From contig NZ_KI519420.1 in NCBI RefSeq assembly GCF_000482465.1, forward strand, positions 1,245,106 through 1,309,105: 64,000 bases of DNA, given 5' to 3'. The translations under genes were made by a program, and so were the position numbers. The notes below the pieces were generated by a model. The model was not told the origin of the DNA. It made no database searches and saw nothing but the letters and a program-made list of their open reading frames with translations. This DNA is from Runella limosa DSM 17973 (lineage in GTDB: Bacteria; Bacteroidota; Bacteroidia; Cytophagales; Spirosomataceae). Of the stretch, positions 1 to 9,746 are shown one piece after another; within the stretch, counting starts at the first letter, position 1; each line of letters opens with the position of its first letter.

Positions 1-1331
1 ACACCCAGTTGTGAGCGCACCCGAATGTCGCCTTTGTGTAGTTTGATGATGCGCTCCGTCAAGGCAAGACCCACGCCATGCCCTTTGATGGATTGGGTAG
101 CTTCGGCGCGGTAAAAGGGTTCAAAAATATGGGGTAGGTCTTTTTCGGCTATTCCCACTCCGCGATCGACAAAGACAATCCGTATTGCTTTTTCTTGAAT
201 ATAAAGCGTCACGTTTACCCGATTATCTTGGGAATATTTACAACCATTTCCCATTAAATTCATAAAAGCAGTTTGCAGTAAAGACGCATCTCCTTCAATT
301 TCTAAGGCTTCTTCGTCTTCGGGAAACTGGTCAAACTCAATGTGAACGTTGTAGTTGGGCATGTGGGTCAGTAATATTTCGCGCGCTTGCCAAAGGAGCT
401 CATCCACCCGCAGGGGATGCACAAAAAACTGAGAAGAGTCGTCGTTGAGGCGGGCGAGTTCTAGCAAGCCGTTGACCAAATCCCGCATTTTTTTTACTTC
501 TTCAATCGTCTCTTTGATGGTGTCTTGGTAAGCTTCTGTTGTTCGCTCTTGCATGAGCGATACGCCCAATTGCCCCATCATAATCGCCAATGGGGTTCGT
601 AATTCGTGAGAAGCGTGCGAGACGAAACTGCGCTGGGAAGTGAAAGCAACTTCTAAGCGTCCCAAGAGCTCGTTGAAGGTAATGGCCAATTGTGCCAACT
701 CATCTTTTTCTCGACCAATCGTCAGGCGCTCATGGATGTTGCGGGCAGAGATATTTTTTACTTGTTCTATGATTTCGGAAACAGGTCGAAGGGCATCGCC
801 TGCAAACAACCACCCAGAAAATAGTACCACAAATAAACTGATGACCCAACCCGTTACGAGGATACTTCGGAGCCGTTCTAGTTTGCTAAATCCGTATAAA
901 TCAACGGCATAGGCGATTACGACGAGTACCTCTTTGCGTCGGTCAATGTAGCGTATTCCGATGATTTCTTTTTCGCTATCTTGCTTCCTAAACGACTTGC
1001 CATCCCGTATGCTTTGCAGTACTGCGGGGCTTACCGAAAAGGGCTCTTTGCCGCTGTCATAAATAATTTTATTCTGGATGTCGTAAATAGTCACCTCTTC
1101 TTTGTGCATGGCCGTAAGGTTATTACGGTCGATGGCATGGAGCAAAGGTTCGGTGATTCCATTGACATCTTCCAACAGGCGAACTGTCGTTTTTGCTTTT
1201 TCTTGGAGTCGTTTGTTAAATTCTTGTTCTCGAAATTGGTCGTACAAATAATATACCGACAACGAAAACACAAGCATAATGGAGGCTACCAATATGGCAA
1301 AAAGAAGGGTCAGCCTCAGACGGATATTCAT
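1..1331 (-). CDS. Sensor histidine kinase (3' end cut by window edge)
   Basis: Transmembrane sensor kinase that should phosphorylate the OmpR-type regulator encoded just upstream. Reading the reverse strand from 1331 gives an N-terminal membrane segment, a periplasmic stretch of about 120 residues, a second membrane segment (LVTGWVISLFVVLFSGW), a HAMP-like linker, an H-box (SHASHELRTPLA), an N-box (FMNLMGNGCKYS) and G-boxes (DRGVGIAEKD, GHGVGLAL). The frame is open to position 1, so only a few C-terminal residues are missing. The start ATG (1331-1329) overlaps the regulator stop TGA (1330-1328) in an ATGA junction, which indicates translational coupling. It resembles CusS/ArlS-type kinases; the signal is unknown. 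Confidence 0.9.
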   Translation of the reverse strand, partial: MNIRLRLTLLFAILVASIMLVFSLSVYYLYDQFREQEFNKRLQEKAKTTVRLLEDVNGITEPLLHAIDRNNLTAMHKEEVTIYDIQNKIIYDSGKEPFSVSPAVLQSIRDGKSFRKQDSEKEIIGIRYIDRRKEVLVVIAYAVDLYGFSKLERLRSILVTGWVISLFVVLFSGWLFAGDALRPVSEIIEQVKNISARNIHERLTIGREKDELAQLAITFNELLGRLEVAFTSQRSFVSHASHELRTPLAIMMGQLGVSLMQERTTEAYQDTIKETIEEVKKMRDLVNGLLELARLNDDSSQFFVHPLRVDELLWQAREILLTHMPNYNVHIEFDQFPEDEEALEIEGDASLLQTAFMNLMGNGCKYSQDNRVNVTLYIQEKAIRIVFVDRGVGIAEKDLPHIFEPFYRAEATQSIKGHGVGLALTERIIKLHKGDIRVRSQLG

Positions 1332-2014
1332 GATTCTTTTGGTTCTTTCATGATATAACCCATTCCTACCACGGTATGAATAAGTTTTGCAGGGAAATTT
1401 TTATCTACTTTTTTGCGGAGGAAATTCACATAGACGTCTATTGTGTTGGTGCCAGTATCGAAATGGATATCCCAAACTTTCTCCGCAATGTCCACCCGTG
1501 AAACCACCCTGCCTCGGTTACGCATCAAGTATTCCAACAGGCCAAACTCCTTGGCTGTCAATTCAATGCGGCTTCCTGCTCGGCGGGCTATCCGCTCATT
1601 GAGGTCTAATTCCAAATCAGCAATTCGTAGCACGTTTTGCGTTTGCTTATGGTCGCTGGTACGTTTTTGAAGCGCCCTCAGCCGAATAATAAGCTCCTGA
1701 AATTCAAATGGTTTGACCAAATAATCATCAGCTCCTGAATCAAACCCATTTATTTTGTCTTTGAGCGTGCCAAGTGCCGTGAGCATCAAAATGGGGGTCG
1801 TTATGTTTTCTTTGCGCAACAAAGCCGCGAGCTCAAACCCGTTTATTTTGGGTAAGTTGACGTCGAGCACAATCACATCATAATGATTTGACAACGCAAA
1901 ACTGCTGCCTACTTGTCCATCATAAGCTACTTCTACTTCCCAAGACTGTTCCTCAAGACCTTTCTTGATAAACCCTGCGAGCTTAGGCTCATCTTCAACG
2001 ACTAAAACTTTCAT
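1328..2014 (-). CDS. OmpR/PhoB-family response regulator
   Basis: DNA-binding response regulator of 228 residues. The receiver domain (about 1-115) has the acidic pair in VVEDEP, the phospho-acceptor Asp51 in VIVLDVNLP and the conserved Lys in DYLVKPF. A C-terminal winged helix (about 130-225) carries LTAKEFGLLEYL and ends GMGYIMKEP. I chose ATG 2014; an in-frame TTG lies 6 nt upstream. It is first in an operon with the overlapping kinase. The target genes are not evident from this window. Confidence 0.93.
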   Translation of the reverse strand: MKVLVVEDEPKLAGFIKKGLEEQSWEVEVAYDGQVGSSFALSNHYDVIVLDVNLPKINGFELAALLRKENITTPILMLTALGTLKDKINGFDSGADDYLVKPFEFQELIIRLRALQKRTSDHKQTQNVLRIADLELDLNERIARRAGSRIELTAKEFGLLEYLMRNRGRVVSRVDIAEKVWDIHFDTGTNTIDVYVNFLRKKVDKNFPAKLIHTVVGMGYIMKEPKES

Positions 2015-2262
2015 AGACAATATGTTGCGTGGAATTACTCACTTGATTGATGCTCAATGTTAAAGATAAGTATTTTTTTATTGAAATATCCTCGATGATT
2101 TTAACTAGGATTTAATTCGTATTCTTCGGTAATAAAACGCCACTCGTCGGCAACTTAGTGTTTTTTATCTATTGTACCCCGTTGATACAAAGAATGAAAA
2201 GTACATTTGGTGGTATAAGTTCAACTTTCTATAAAAATAATTACAAGACTAGCCTTTTTTCG

Positions 2263-5133
2263 ATGAAGCAACTTTCCTACCTATCCCGTCTCTCTGCCGT
2301 GGGGTTGATTGCGAGTGCCGTTGTCATAACCGCACAAGCCCAACAGCCTACTCCTCCCGACGAAAATCGTTTCACCAAAAGCGTATTGACCGAAAAGCTC
2401 GACGAGCCGATGGAAATAACGTTTCTGCCCGACAAGCGGATTTTGTTTGTGGAGCGAAAAGGGAATTTAAAAGCGTATGACCCTAAAACGAAGGAAGTGA
2501 GTGTCTTGGCCACGATTCCTGTCAACACCAAATATACCAACCGACAAGGACAAGTGCGTGAGGCAGAAGAAGGGCTAATGGGGCTCATTGCCGATCCAAA
2601 TTATGCCAAAAACAACTGGATATATATGTACTATGCTGATCCCAGTGAGAAAAAACACGTGTTGGCGCGCTGGGAGTTGAAAGGCAATGAACTGGTGGAA
2701 GCCTCTAAAAAGATAGTGCTGGAAGTACCTACGCAGCGCGAAGAATGCTGCCATACGGGTGGTGGAATGGTGTTTGACAAAGCGGGAAATTTATACTTAA
2801 CGACAGGAAACAACACAAGTAATAGCAATTCTGATGGCTACGCACCCATTGATGAACGTCCCAACCAAAGTACTTGGGATGACCAACGGGGCGCTGCCAA
2901 CACCAACGACCTTCGCGGAAAAATTTTGCGTATCAAACCGCTAGCCGATGGCAAATATACGATTCCAGAAGGCAATCTATTTCCCAAAGGTACTCCTCAG
3001 GCTCGTCCCGAGATTTATACAATGGGGCACCGCAATCCTTGGCGTCCAACGCTCGATAGTAAAACGGGCTTTTTGTATTGGGGAGAAGTAGGGCCTGATG
3101 CCTCCAAAGACTCGGAACGTGGGCCGCGTGGGTACGACGAACTAAACCAAGCCAAAGGGCCAGGGTTCTTCGGTTGGCCTTATTTTATTGGGGATAATAA
3201 AGTATATGGCGATTGGGATTTTGAAACCAATAAACTGAAAGCAGATTCAAAATTTGATCCAGCCAAACCCATCAATGACTCGCCCAACAACACGGGCTTG
3301 CGCGAGTTGCCATCTGCCCAAAAAGCATTTATTTGGTATCCTTATGCTAACTCGCCCGAATTTCCACTGGTGGGTAGCTCGGGACGAAGTGCCACGGGTG
3401 GGCCTGTATTTCGCAAAGCTGATTTCAAAAATGCGCCTCGTCCTTTCCCCGATTATTACGAAGGAAAATGGCTCGCGGTTGACTTTATGCGCGGCTGGAT
3501 TATGGCGATTACCATGGACGAAAAAGGCGATTATAAATCAATGGAGCGTTTTATGCCCAGCGAAAACTTCAGCAGCGCCATCGACATGGATTTTAGCCCC
3601 GACGGAGATTTGTACGTACTCGAATACGGAAGTGCTTGGTTTAGAGGAAATGACAATGCACGCCTAGTAAAAGTACAGTACAACGCAGGCAACCGCACGC
3701 CTGTTGTTCAAGCTACTGCCGATCGCAAAGCAGGCGCGGTACCATTCAAAGTGGCATTCTCATCCGAAGGTACCAAAGACGCCGATAACGATAAACTCAA
3801 CTACGAATGGAAAATTACCTCAAAAGCAGGGGTGTTGAAGACGTTAACGGAAGCCAATCCCACTGTTACTTTCGACAAACCAGGTACTTACAAAGCTACC
3901 TTGACAGTTACGGATGCCAAAGGAGCTAAAAATAGCCGTTCGATTGAAATCAAGGCAGGAAACGAAGCCCCAGAAGTGGTGTTTGAAGTAACAAAGGGCA
4001 ATAAATCGTTTTTCTTTCCCAACGAACCCATTGAATACGAAGTAAAGGTCAATGACAAAGAGGATGGTAGCTTGGAAAACGGAAAGATTTCCTCCAATCA
4101 AGTCGCGGTAAACTTGGATTATATGCCAGATACCTTTGACCCCGTAGAAATCGCAGCCAATTACCATACCACCGACGCCTCCGTTCGATTTAACACAGGT
4201 TATAAACTGATGAACGCCAGCGATTGTAAGTCGTGCCATATTGTGGATAAAAAATCGGTGGGGCCGAGCTACCGAGACATTGCCCAAAAATACAAAGGTG
4301 ATGCGGCTGCCGTAGAGAAGTTGGCCCAGAAAGTTATATCGGGTGGGGGAGGCGTATGGGGCGACCACGCCATGAGTGCGCACCCGCAAATTTCGCCCAA
4401 TGATGCCACAACGATGGTGAATTATATCATGAGTTTAGGAGAAAAACCGCTCCAAGCCCCGTCGTTTGCGACCAAAGGAGCACACACGCCATCCGTTCCC
4501 AAAGGGGAAAACGGCCGTGGTAGTTATGTATTACGGGCTGCTTATACCGATCGGGGCACAAAGTTACTTTCGCCGTTGATGTCAGAAGATATTGTTCATT
4601 TACGCAATTCGTCGCTCGACCCTGCCAAGGCAGACAAAACCAAAGGTTCTGAGCTTTTGATTACGCCAAATAAATCGTTTAACCTCATTGGGACGGATTC
4701 GTACATTGCTTATAACCACCTCGACTTGACGGGTATCAAGCAAATCGAAGTTTTGGCCCAAGCAACGACCCGCGTTGGAGCAGTAGGCGGAACGATAGAA
4801 GTGCGTTTGGGCTCACCTACGGGAAAGCTAATTGGGAAATCTACGCCAGTTGTGGTAAAAGATCCAGTGATGGGGCCACCACCTGCCGCCACCAACAATG
4901 CCACGACTGCGGCGGGCGGAGCCAATGCCCAGCGCCGTCAAGCACAAGGAGCAGGTGGTTTTGATATGAGCGCCATGATTCGTCGAGGTGCTCAACAGGC
5001 TGTGGCCAAAATTGAGCCCACAGAAGGTTTTCAAGACGTGTATTTTGTCTTCAAAAATCCTGACGCAATGCCCCATCAAATTTTGATGTCGGTCATTATG
5101 ATTCAATTTCAAAACGCAATACCTAACCAATAA
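2263..5133 (+). CDS. Secreted PQQ-type sugar dehydrogenase with PKD and cytochrome c domains
   Basis: Predicted periplasmic or secreted oxidoreductase of 956 residues. After a signal peptide (MKQLSYLSRLSAVGLIASA...) comes a glucose/sorbosone dehydrogenase beta-propeller (about 30-460, with the GGGMVFDKAGNLY and MGHRNPWRP blocks typical of the family), then a PKD domain (about 472-566). A cytochrome c segment has one haem motif CKSCH at 655-659, and the C-terminal half resembles a carbohydrate-binding jelly roll. The expected reaction is oxidation of a sugar or sugar alcohol with electrons passed to the attached haem. ATG 2263 was chosen because it directly precedes the signal peptide; an upstream in-frame GTG (2158) would add 35 residues unlike a leader. 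The gene converges with the Nudix-like regulator at 5166. The substrate is unknown. Confidence 0.85.
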   Translation: MKQLSYLSRLSAVGLIASAVVITAQAQQPTPPDENRFTKSVLTEKLDEPMEITFLPDKRILFVERKGNLKAYDPKTKEVSVLATIPVNTKYTNRQGQVREAEEGLMGLIADPNYAKNNWIYMYYADPSEKKHVLARWELKGNELVEASKKIVLEVPTQREECCHTGGGMVFDKAGNLYLTTGNNTSNSNSDGYAPIDERPNQSTWDDQRGAANTNDLRGKILRIKPLADGKYTIPEGNLFPKGTPQARPEIYTMGHRNPWRPTLDSKTGFLYWGEVGPDASKDSERGPRGYDELNQAKGPGFFGWPYFIGDNKVYGDWDFETNKLKADSKFDPAKPINDSPNNTGLRELPSAQKAFIWYPYANSPEFPLVGSSGRSATGGPVFRKADFKNAPRPFPDYYEGKWLAVDFMRGWIMAITMDEKGDYKSMERFMPSENFSSAIDMDFSPDGDLYVLEYGSAWFRGNDNARLVKVQYNAGNRTPVVQATADRKAGAVPFKVAFSSEGTKDADNDKLNYEWKITSKAGVLKTLTEANPTVTFDKPGTYKATLTVTDAKGAKNSRSIEIKAGNEAPEVVFEVTKGNKSFFFPNEPIEYEVKVNDKEDGSLENGKISSNQVAVNLDYMPDTFDPVEIAANYHTTDASVRFNTGYKLMNASDCKSCHIVDKKSVGPSYRDIAQKYKGDAAAVEKLAQKVISGGGGVWGDHAMSAHPQISPNDATTMVNYIMSLGEKPLQAPSFATKGAHTPSVPKGENGRGSYVLRAAYTDRGTKLLSPLMSEDIVHLRNSSLDPAKADKTKGSELLITPNKSFNLIGTDSYIAYNHLDLTGIKQIEVLAQATTRVGAVGGTIEVRLGSPTGKLIGKSTPVVVKDPVMGPPPAATNNATTAAGGANAQRRQAQGAGGFDMSAMIRRGAQQAVAKIEPTEGFQDVYFVFKNPDAMPHQILMSVIMIQFQNAIPNQ

Positions 5134-5165
5134 CCCCCACCATCGTTAAGCATTTCTCACACTAC

Positions 5166-5915
5166 CTATGAATTTTGTTTGTCAAGCGCTTCGGCGTTGA
5201 ATCGGTACACAAAAGGGGGTTTATGGGCTTTGCCTGTAAACTTCTTTTTGACCCGTTCCAAAATTCCCAAATTCAACATCTTGCGCTGAAAATTTGCCCG
5301 TAACAACTTCTTATCAAGCACGGTTTCGTACAAAGACTGTAACTCGTTCATGGTAAATGTCTCCGAAAGCAAGTTGAAGCCCACCAATTTATGATCAATG
5401 GTGAGCTGTAACGTTTCGAGGGCTTTGGCAACAATATGATTATGGTCTAAAATCAAGGGGGGAGTGTCGTGTACATCGTACCAATCACCCACGTCCGAAA
5501 AAATATCGGGGGTGGGTTTTACTTTAGAAAAGTCCACCAAGGCATAATAACCAACCGTAATAAAACGCTGCAATAACCAGTGCTCTTTCGTTAAATCAAA
5601 TCCGTGGGAGGCCATGGTTGCTTTGTGTACATCCCAGTTGCCGCGATTGGGCTCTCCAAACGTGTAAAATTGTTCCAAATAAATATCTTTTACCCCTGTA
5701 CGTTCCCACAAAATTCGTTTGGCAGCCTCGGCGGTGCTTTCATTTTTAAACACAAACCCGCCAGGTAGGGCATGGGCTTTGGTTTTTTTAAATTCGAGTA
5801 AAAGCACCTTTAGCTGTTGTTCGTGAAACCCAAAAATGACGCAGTCAACCGACACACTTGGGAGGTATTCGGGACCTTGGTCTAAAAAATCTTTTATGTT
5901 TTCGCTAGGAAGCAT
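5166..5915 (-). CDS. NrtR-like Nudix transcriptional regulator with degenerate Nudix box
   Basis: 249 residues: an N-terminal Nudix fold (about 20-160) and a C-terminal winged helix (about 175-245). The Nudix signature GX5EX7REUXEEXGU is only partly kept. The glycine (53) and first Glu (59) fit, but RE is RI (67-68) and EE is ER (71-72), so metal-dependent hydrolysis is unlikely and the domain probably senses a ligand. Members of this NrtR-like family in Bacteroidetes control sugar use (for example AraR of Bacteroides). It is transcribed away from the SusC/SusD operon across a 597-bp region, so it is the natural candidate regulator of that operon. The effector is not predictable from sequence. 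Confidence 0.82.
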   Translation of the reverse strand: MLPSENIKDFLDQGPEYLPSVSVDCVIFGFHEQQLKVLLLEFKKTKAHALPGGFVFKNESTAEAAKRILWERTGVKDIYLEQFYTFGEPNRGNWDVHKATMASHGFDLTKEHWLLQRFITVGYYALVDFSKVKPTPDIFSDVGDWYDVHDTPPLILDHNHIVAKALETLQLTIDHKLVGFNLLSETFTMNELQSLYETVLDKKLLRANFQRKMLNLGILERVKKKFTGKAHKPPFVYRFNAEALDKQNS

Positions 5916-6512
5916 ACGTGTAAATTTTGCACAAAAAAAAGAAAAAATTTGGAATATCGACGGTAACCCAATAAGTTTGTATCATAATGATATATACCAG
6001 TAAGCTGAATTCTTTACAATAACGTTTCAAAACTCTAAATCAAACAAAGACGCTCATTTTTCTTTCTTAGAATAATCCATTTTAGAGGTAAATAATACTT
6101 TCCTCCGAATAGCAATCGATAAAATTAAGAAAAATAAATGCACTAATTATCAATATGATACTTAGTAAAAATGTGTTTGATTTAGCCAAAAACAAAGATT
6201 TTTATTTTTTGGTAAGTATATAGTCATTTATAAACTCTTTTTGGTTGGATTAGCAGAGTTGTTCGTTTGTTAGTACCTATTAGTTGGCCATGAGGCCTTT
6301 CTCCACACGTTCGTTATCTATTTACTGAGTACGTTTCTAGAAGCAACCCAAGAGGTAGCTTTTGGGTGTTGCACAATTTCCCACGCATTATTGTCAATTT
6401 TTGAAACATAAACTGCTTACGTATGTAGCGTATTCTTATGTTTTTTTGCGCCTAGAAAATTTGTATTTTTTTTATATTTTTTGTTCACTTTTTAACCTAT
6501 CAGTTTTTTCTT
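5916..6512. promoter_or_regulatory. Divergent regulator-SusC intergenic region
   Basis: 597 bp of AT-rich DNA between the Nudix-like regulator and susC with no credible gene. It must hold both promoters and probably operators for the regulator. I could not find a clean TAnnTTTG element or a convincing palindrome. Confidence 0.4.
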
Positions 6513-9500
6513 ATGAGAACAAAGTTCTACTCACTGTTGACGTGTGTGGTGGCATGGATGTTCCTACTCCTCCTTGCACCCGACCCAGCACACGCCCAAG
6601 AACGTAAAGTTTCGGGGAAAGTAATGGCTTCTGATGGCCCTATTCCAGGAGCCACCGTGTTGTTGAAAGGTAGTAATGTCGGAACGTCAGCAGATGCTGA
6701 TGGCGCTTTTACTATCAGTGTCAAAGGTGCCAATCCTGTCTTAGTCATTTCGGCGATTGGTTACAAATCGCTGGAAGTGCCAGTTGGGAATCAAACAACT
6801 ATTAACGCTAAACTTGAAGATGAAGCGAATGCTTTGACTGAAGTGGTTGTCACTGGTTATACTGTAGATAAGCGCCGTGAGTCAACGGGGGCTATTTCTA
6901 CCGTAAAAACCAAAGACCTTACCACTGTTCCTTCTTCAAGCGTTGAGCAACAATTACAAGGGCGCGTAGCAGGTGTGACCGTTGTGACTACCAGCCAACC
7001 AGGGTCAGGAAGCCAGATTCGGGTTCGTGGTTTTGGGGCATTTGGAGGTAACGAACCGCTCGTTATTGTGGATGGATACCCAGTTGGTAACGTAAACTTC
7101 TTAAATCCAGAAGACATTGAATCAACAACGGTATTGAAAGATGCCTCGGCTGCATCTATCTACGGAGCAAGAGCGGCCAACGGGGTAATTGTATATACGA
7201 CCAAAAGAGGTAAAAAAGCAGCGAAGAAATTGAGCGTTACTTACGACGGCGTATATGGTCTTACTGACCCAGGTAAGGGACAAAAAATGATGAATCCACA
7301 AGACCAAGCAGATTGGACGTGGACGGCTCTTAAAAACTCAGGCTCGCCTCTTTCGCACCCGCAGTATGGTTCAGGTTCAACACCAGTGTTGCCAGATTAC
7401 CTTAAAGTAGGCAGTAGAAGTGGTGTAATTGGAACTGTTGATTTGGCCGCAGAAAAACTAAAATATAACATTACTGGGCCAACTATCGGTGATTTTTACC
7501 AAGTTATCAAGGCAAATAAAGCAGGAACTGACTGGTATAAAGCATTGACCCAAACAGGAACAATTAGCCGTCACAGCTTAGGTTTTGAAGGTGGTGGAGA
7601 TGCTTCTCGCTTCTATGTGGGCTTATCTATGCAAGATCAACAAGGTATTTTGCCAAGCCAGCGCGCAAAGCGTTATGCCATGCGTGTTAATACGGAATTT
7701 GATATTTTCAAAAACGTAAGAATTGGTGAAAACATCCAACTTACCTACCTCCAAATCTTAGGTCGTCAGGGAGGTAACGAAGGATTACAATCATCACAAG
7801 ATGAAAACGATATTTTAGGGGCGTTTAGATCTCCTACCATTATCCCTGTTTATGACGAATTTGGTGGATATGCGGGTACTACGGCCTTAGGTTTCGGTCA
7901 AGGTTCAAACCCTGTTGCTAACCAACAGGCTAATAAACTCAATAAAAACTATAATGCTTTGGCATCAGGTAACTTCTACATCGAAGTTGATCCTATCAAA
8001 GATTTGACGTTGCGTTCATCAATTGGTGGAAATTTTGTGAATTTCTACGGCTGGGGATACGGTCGCCCAATTTATGAAACCCTTGAAAACAAAGGTGTAA
8101 ACTGGTCTTACAACGAAAGTGGTGGATTCAGATTAGGCTGGACTTTCACAAACACTATTTCTTACAAGAAGAAGTTCGGTATCCATAATTTGGATTTATT
8201 GGTTGGACAAGAAGCACTTAACACAGGCTTTGGAAAAGAGTTACGCGCCGATGGTCGTAATCCATTCTCTGGTGATCCTAACTATATTACCATCTCTACG
8301 TTGGATATTAGAAACCCAGCAACCAGTGTTAAAGACAACGGGATTACGTTTAACTCCTATTTTGGTAGAGCGATCTACAACTTGAAAGATAAGTATATCA
8401 TTACTGGGGTACTTCGTCGTGACGGTTCTTCTCGATTTGGTGCCAACACAAGATACGGGGTGTTCCCAGCGGTGTCTGCGGCATGGAGACTTTCGGATGA
8501 GCCATTCATGAAACAATTTGCTTGGGTGACTGATTTGAAAATTCGGGGAGGTTATGGTTTGATGGGTAACTCTAATAACGTTGCTCCTACCAACCAATTT
8601 AACCTTTATGCACAAAGTGTAGAAAACTCATCGTATGACATCAACGGTACAAATGGTGGCGTAGTAGGAGGTTTCAGACAATCACGCATCGGTAACCCTG
8701 ACGCAAGATGGGAAACAAGTATTACCAAAAACATTGGTATTGATGGTTCGTTCCTCAACGGAAAATTGGATGTTATCCTTGATTTGTGGCAAAAAGATAC
8801 CAAAGACTTGTTGTATCGCTTACCAATTACTCAGACTGTGGGTGGTGCTACACCTCCTTCGGTTAACGTAGGTACAATGGTCAATAAAGGTATTGATATT
8901 CAGTTGATTACGCGTGGTAAATTTGCGGGAAAAGTAGGCTACGAGTTTGACGTTACGGGTAGTTTCCTTAATAACAAAATTACCGAAATCGGTGGCGGTC
9001 TTACTTATTTGCAAGACGTAAACCCAGGCTTTAGAGGTGTAAACCCTATTCGTAACCAATTGGGCTATTCTCTTTCTTCTTTCTATGGATACAAAGTACA
9101 GGGACTTTTCCAAAGCCAAGAAGAAATCAAGAATGCTCCTACCCAAGACGGAGCTGGCGTAGGTCGTTTCAGATATGTTGATGTGGATGGAGATGGTAAA
9201 ATAACTGCCTCAGACCGTACGTATTTGGGTAGTCCAGTGCCTAAGTTTACGGGTGGTTTGAACTTCCGACTTACTTACAAAAACTTTGAAGTATTGTCTT
9301 ACTTCTATACTTCAGTCGGAAATAAAATCTTTAATATCTCAAAAAGATTTACTGATTTCTATCCATTGTTTGCAGGTTCTGCTATCTCAGAGCGCGTAAA
9401 ACAATCTTGGACGCCGCAGAACACAGGTGCTACAATTCCAATCTTTGAAGCAAATGATGGTTTCAGTACTGGTTCTCAATCTAGCGACTTTTACGTAGAA

Positions 9501-9743
9501 GATGGTTCTTATTTGAGATTCCAGAACCTTTCATTTGCTTATAACTTCCCAATGGAAGTGGCAAATAAACTAAGATTGAGCAGACTTCGGGTTCATGCCG
9601 CTGTCAATAACTTATTTACAATTACCAAATATGGTGGGTTAGATCCTCAAGTAGCAGGTGCTGCGGATACTAACTTTGGGGTGGATTTAGGAAACTTCCC
9701 AATGACGCGTCAATTCACTTTCGGTATAAATGTTGGATTTTAA
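6513..9743 (+). CDS. SusC-family TonB-linked outer-membrane transporter
   Basis: 1076-residue outer-membrane importer for a polymeric or large nutrient, working with the SusD lipoprotein encoded 3 nt downstream. It has a signal peptide ending near AHA-Q, a carboxypeptidase-D-like regulatory domain (about 30-110: PGATVLLKGSNVGTS), a TonB-box region around EVVVTGY, and a plug carrying the SusC signature (VLKDASAASIYGARAANG, about 207-224). A long beta-barrel ends in ...TFGINVGF with a terminal Phe, as expected for the outer-membrane assembly machinery. Length is normal. The start ATG 6513 directly precedes the signal peptide. The substrate is unknown; the dehydrogenase and Nudix-like regulator nearby point weakly to sugars. 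Confidence 0.95.
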   Translation: MRTKFYSLLTCVVAWMFLLLLAPDPAHAQERKVSGKVMASDGPIPGATVLLKGSNVGTSADADGAFTISVKGANPVLVISAIGYKSLEVPVGNQTTINAKLEDEANALTEVVVTGYTVDKRRESTGAISTVKTKDLTTVPSSSVEQQLQGRVAGVTVVTTSQPGSGSQIRVRGFGAFGGNEPLVIVDGYPVGNVNFLNPEDIESTTVLKDASAASIYGARAANGVIVYTTKRGKKAAKKLSVTYDGVYGLTDPGKGQKMMNPQDQADWTWTALKNSGSPLSHPQYGSGSTPVLPDYLKVGSRSGVIGTVDLAAEKLKYNITGPTIGDFYQVIKANKAGTDWYKALTQTGTISRHSLGFEGGGDASRFYVGLSMQDQQGILPSQRAKRYAMRVNTEFDIFKNVRIGENIQLTYLQILGRQGGNEGLQSSQDENDILGAFRSPTIIPVYDEFGGYAGTTALGFGQGSNPVANQQANKLNKNYNALASGNFYIEVDPIKDLTLRSSIGGNFVNFYGWGYGRPIYETLENKGVNWSYNESGGFRLGWTFTNTISYKKKFGIHNLDLLVGQEALNTGFGKELRADGRNPFSGDPNYITISTLDIRNPATSVKDNGITFNSYFGRAIYNLKDKYIITGVLRRDGSSRFGANTRYGVFPAVSAAWRLSDEPFMKQFAWVTDLKIRGGYGLMGNSNNVAPTNQFNLYAQSVENSSYDINGTNGGVVGGFRQSRIGNPDARWETSITKNIGIDGSFLNGKLDVILDLWQKDTKDLLYRLPITQTVGGATPPSVNVGTMVNKGIDIQLITRGKFAGKVGYEFDVTGSFLNNKITEIGGGLTYLQDVNPGFRGVNPIRNQLGYSLSSFYGYKVQGLFQSQEEIKNAPTQDGAGVGRFRYVDVDGDGKITASDRTYLGSPVPKFTGGLNFRLTYKNFEVLSYFYTSVGNKIFNISKRFTDFYPLFAGSAISERVKQSWTPQNTGATIPIFEANDGFSTGSQSSDFYVEDGSYLRFQNLSFAYNFPMEVANKLRLSRLRVHAAVNNLFTITKYGGLDPQVAGAADTNFGVDLGNFPMTRQFTFGINVGF

Positions 9744-9746
9744 TAG

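Noticed and set aside
3844..4389. 181-codon frame antisense to the sugar dehydrogenase
   Set aside because: Opposite the PKD/cytochrome part of a well supported gene; no recognisable features.
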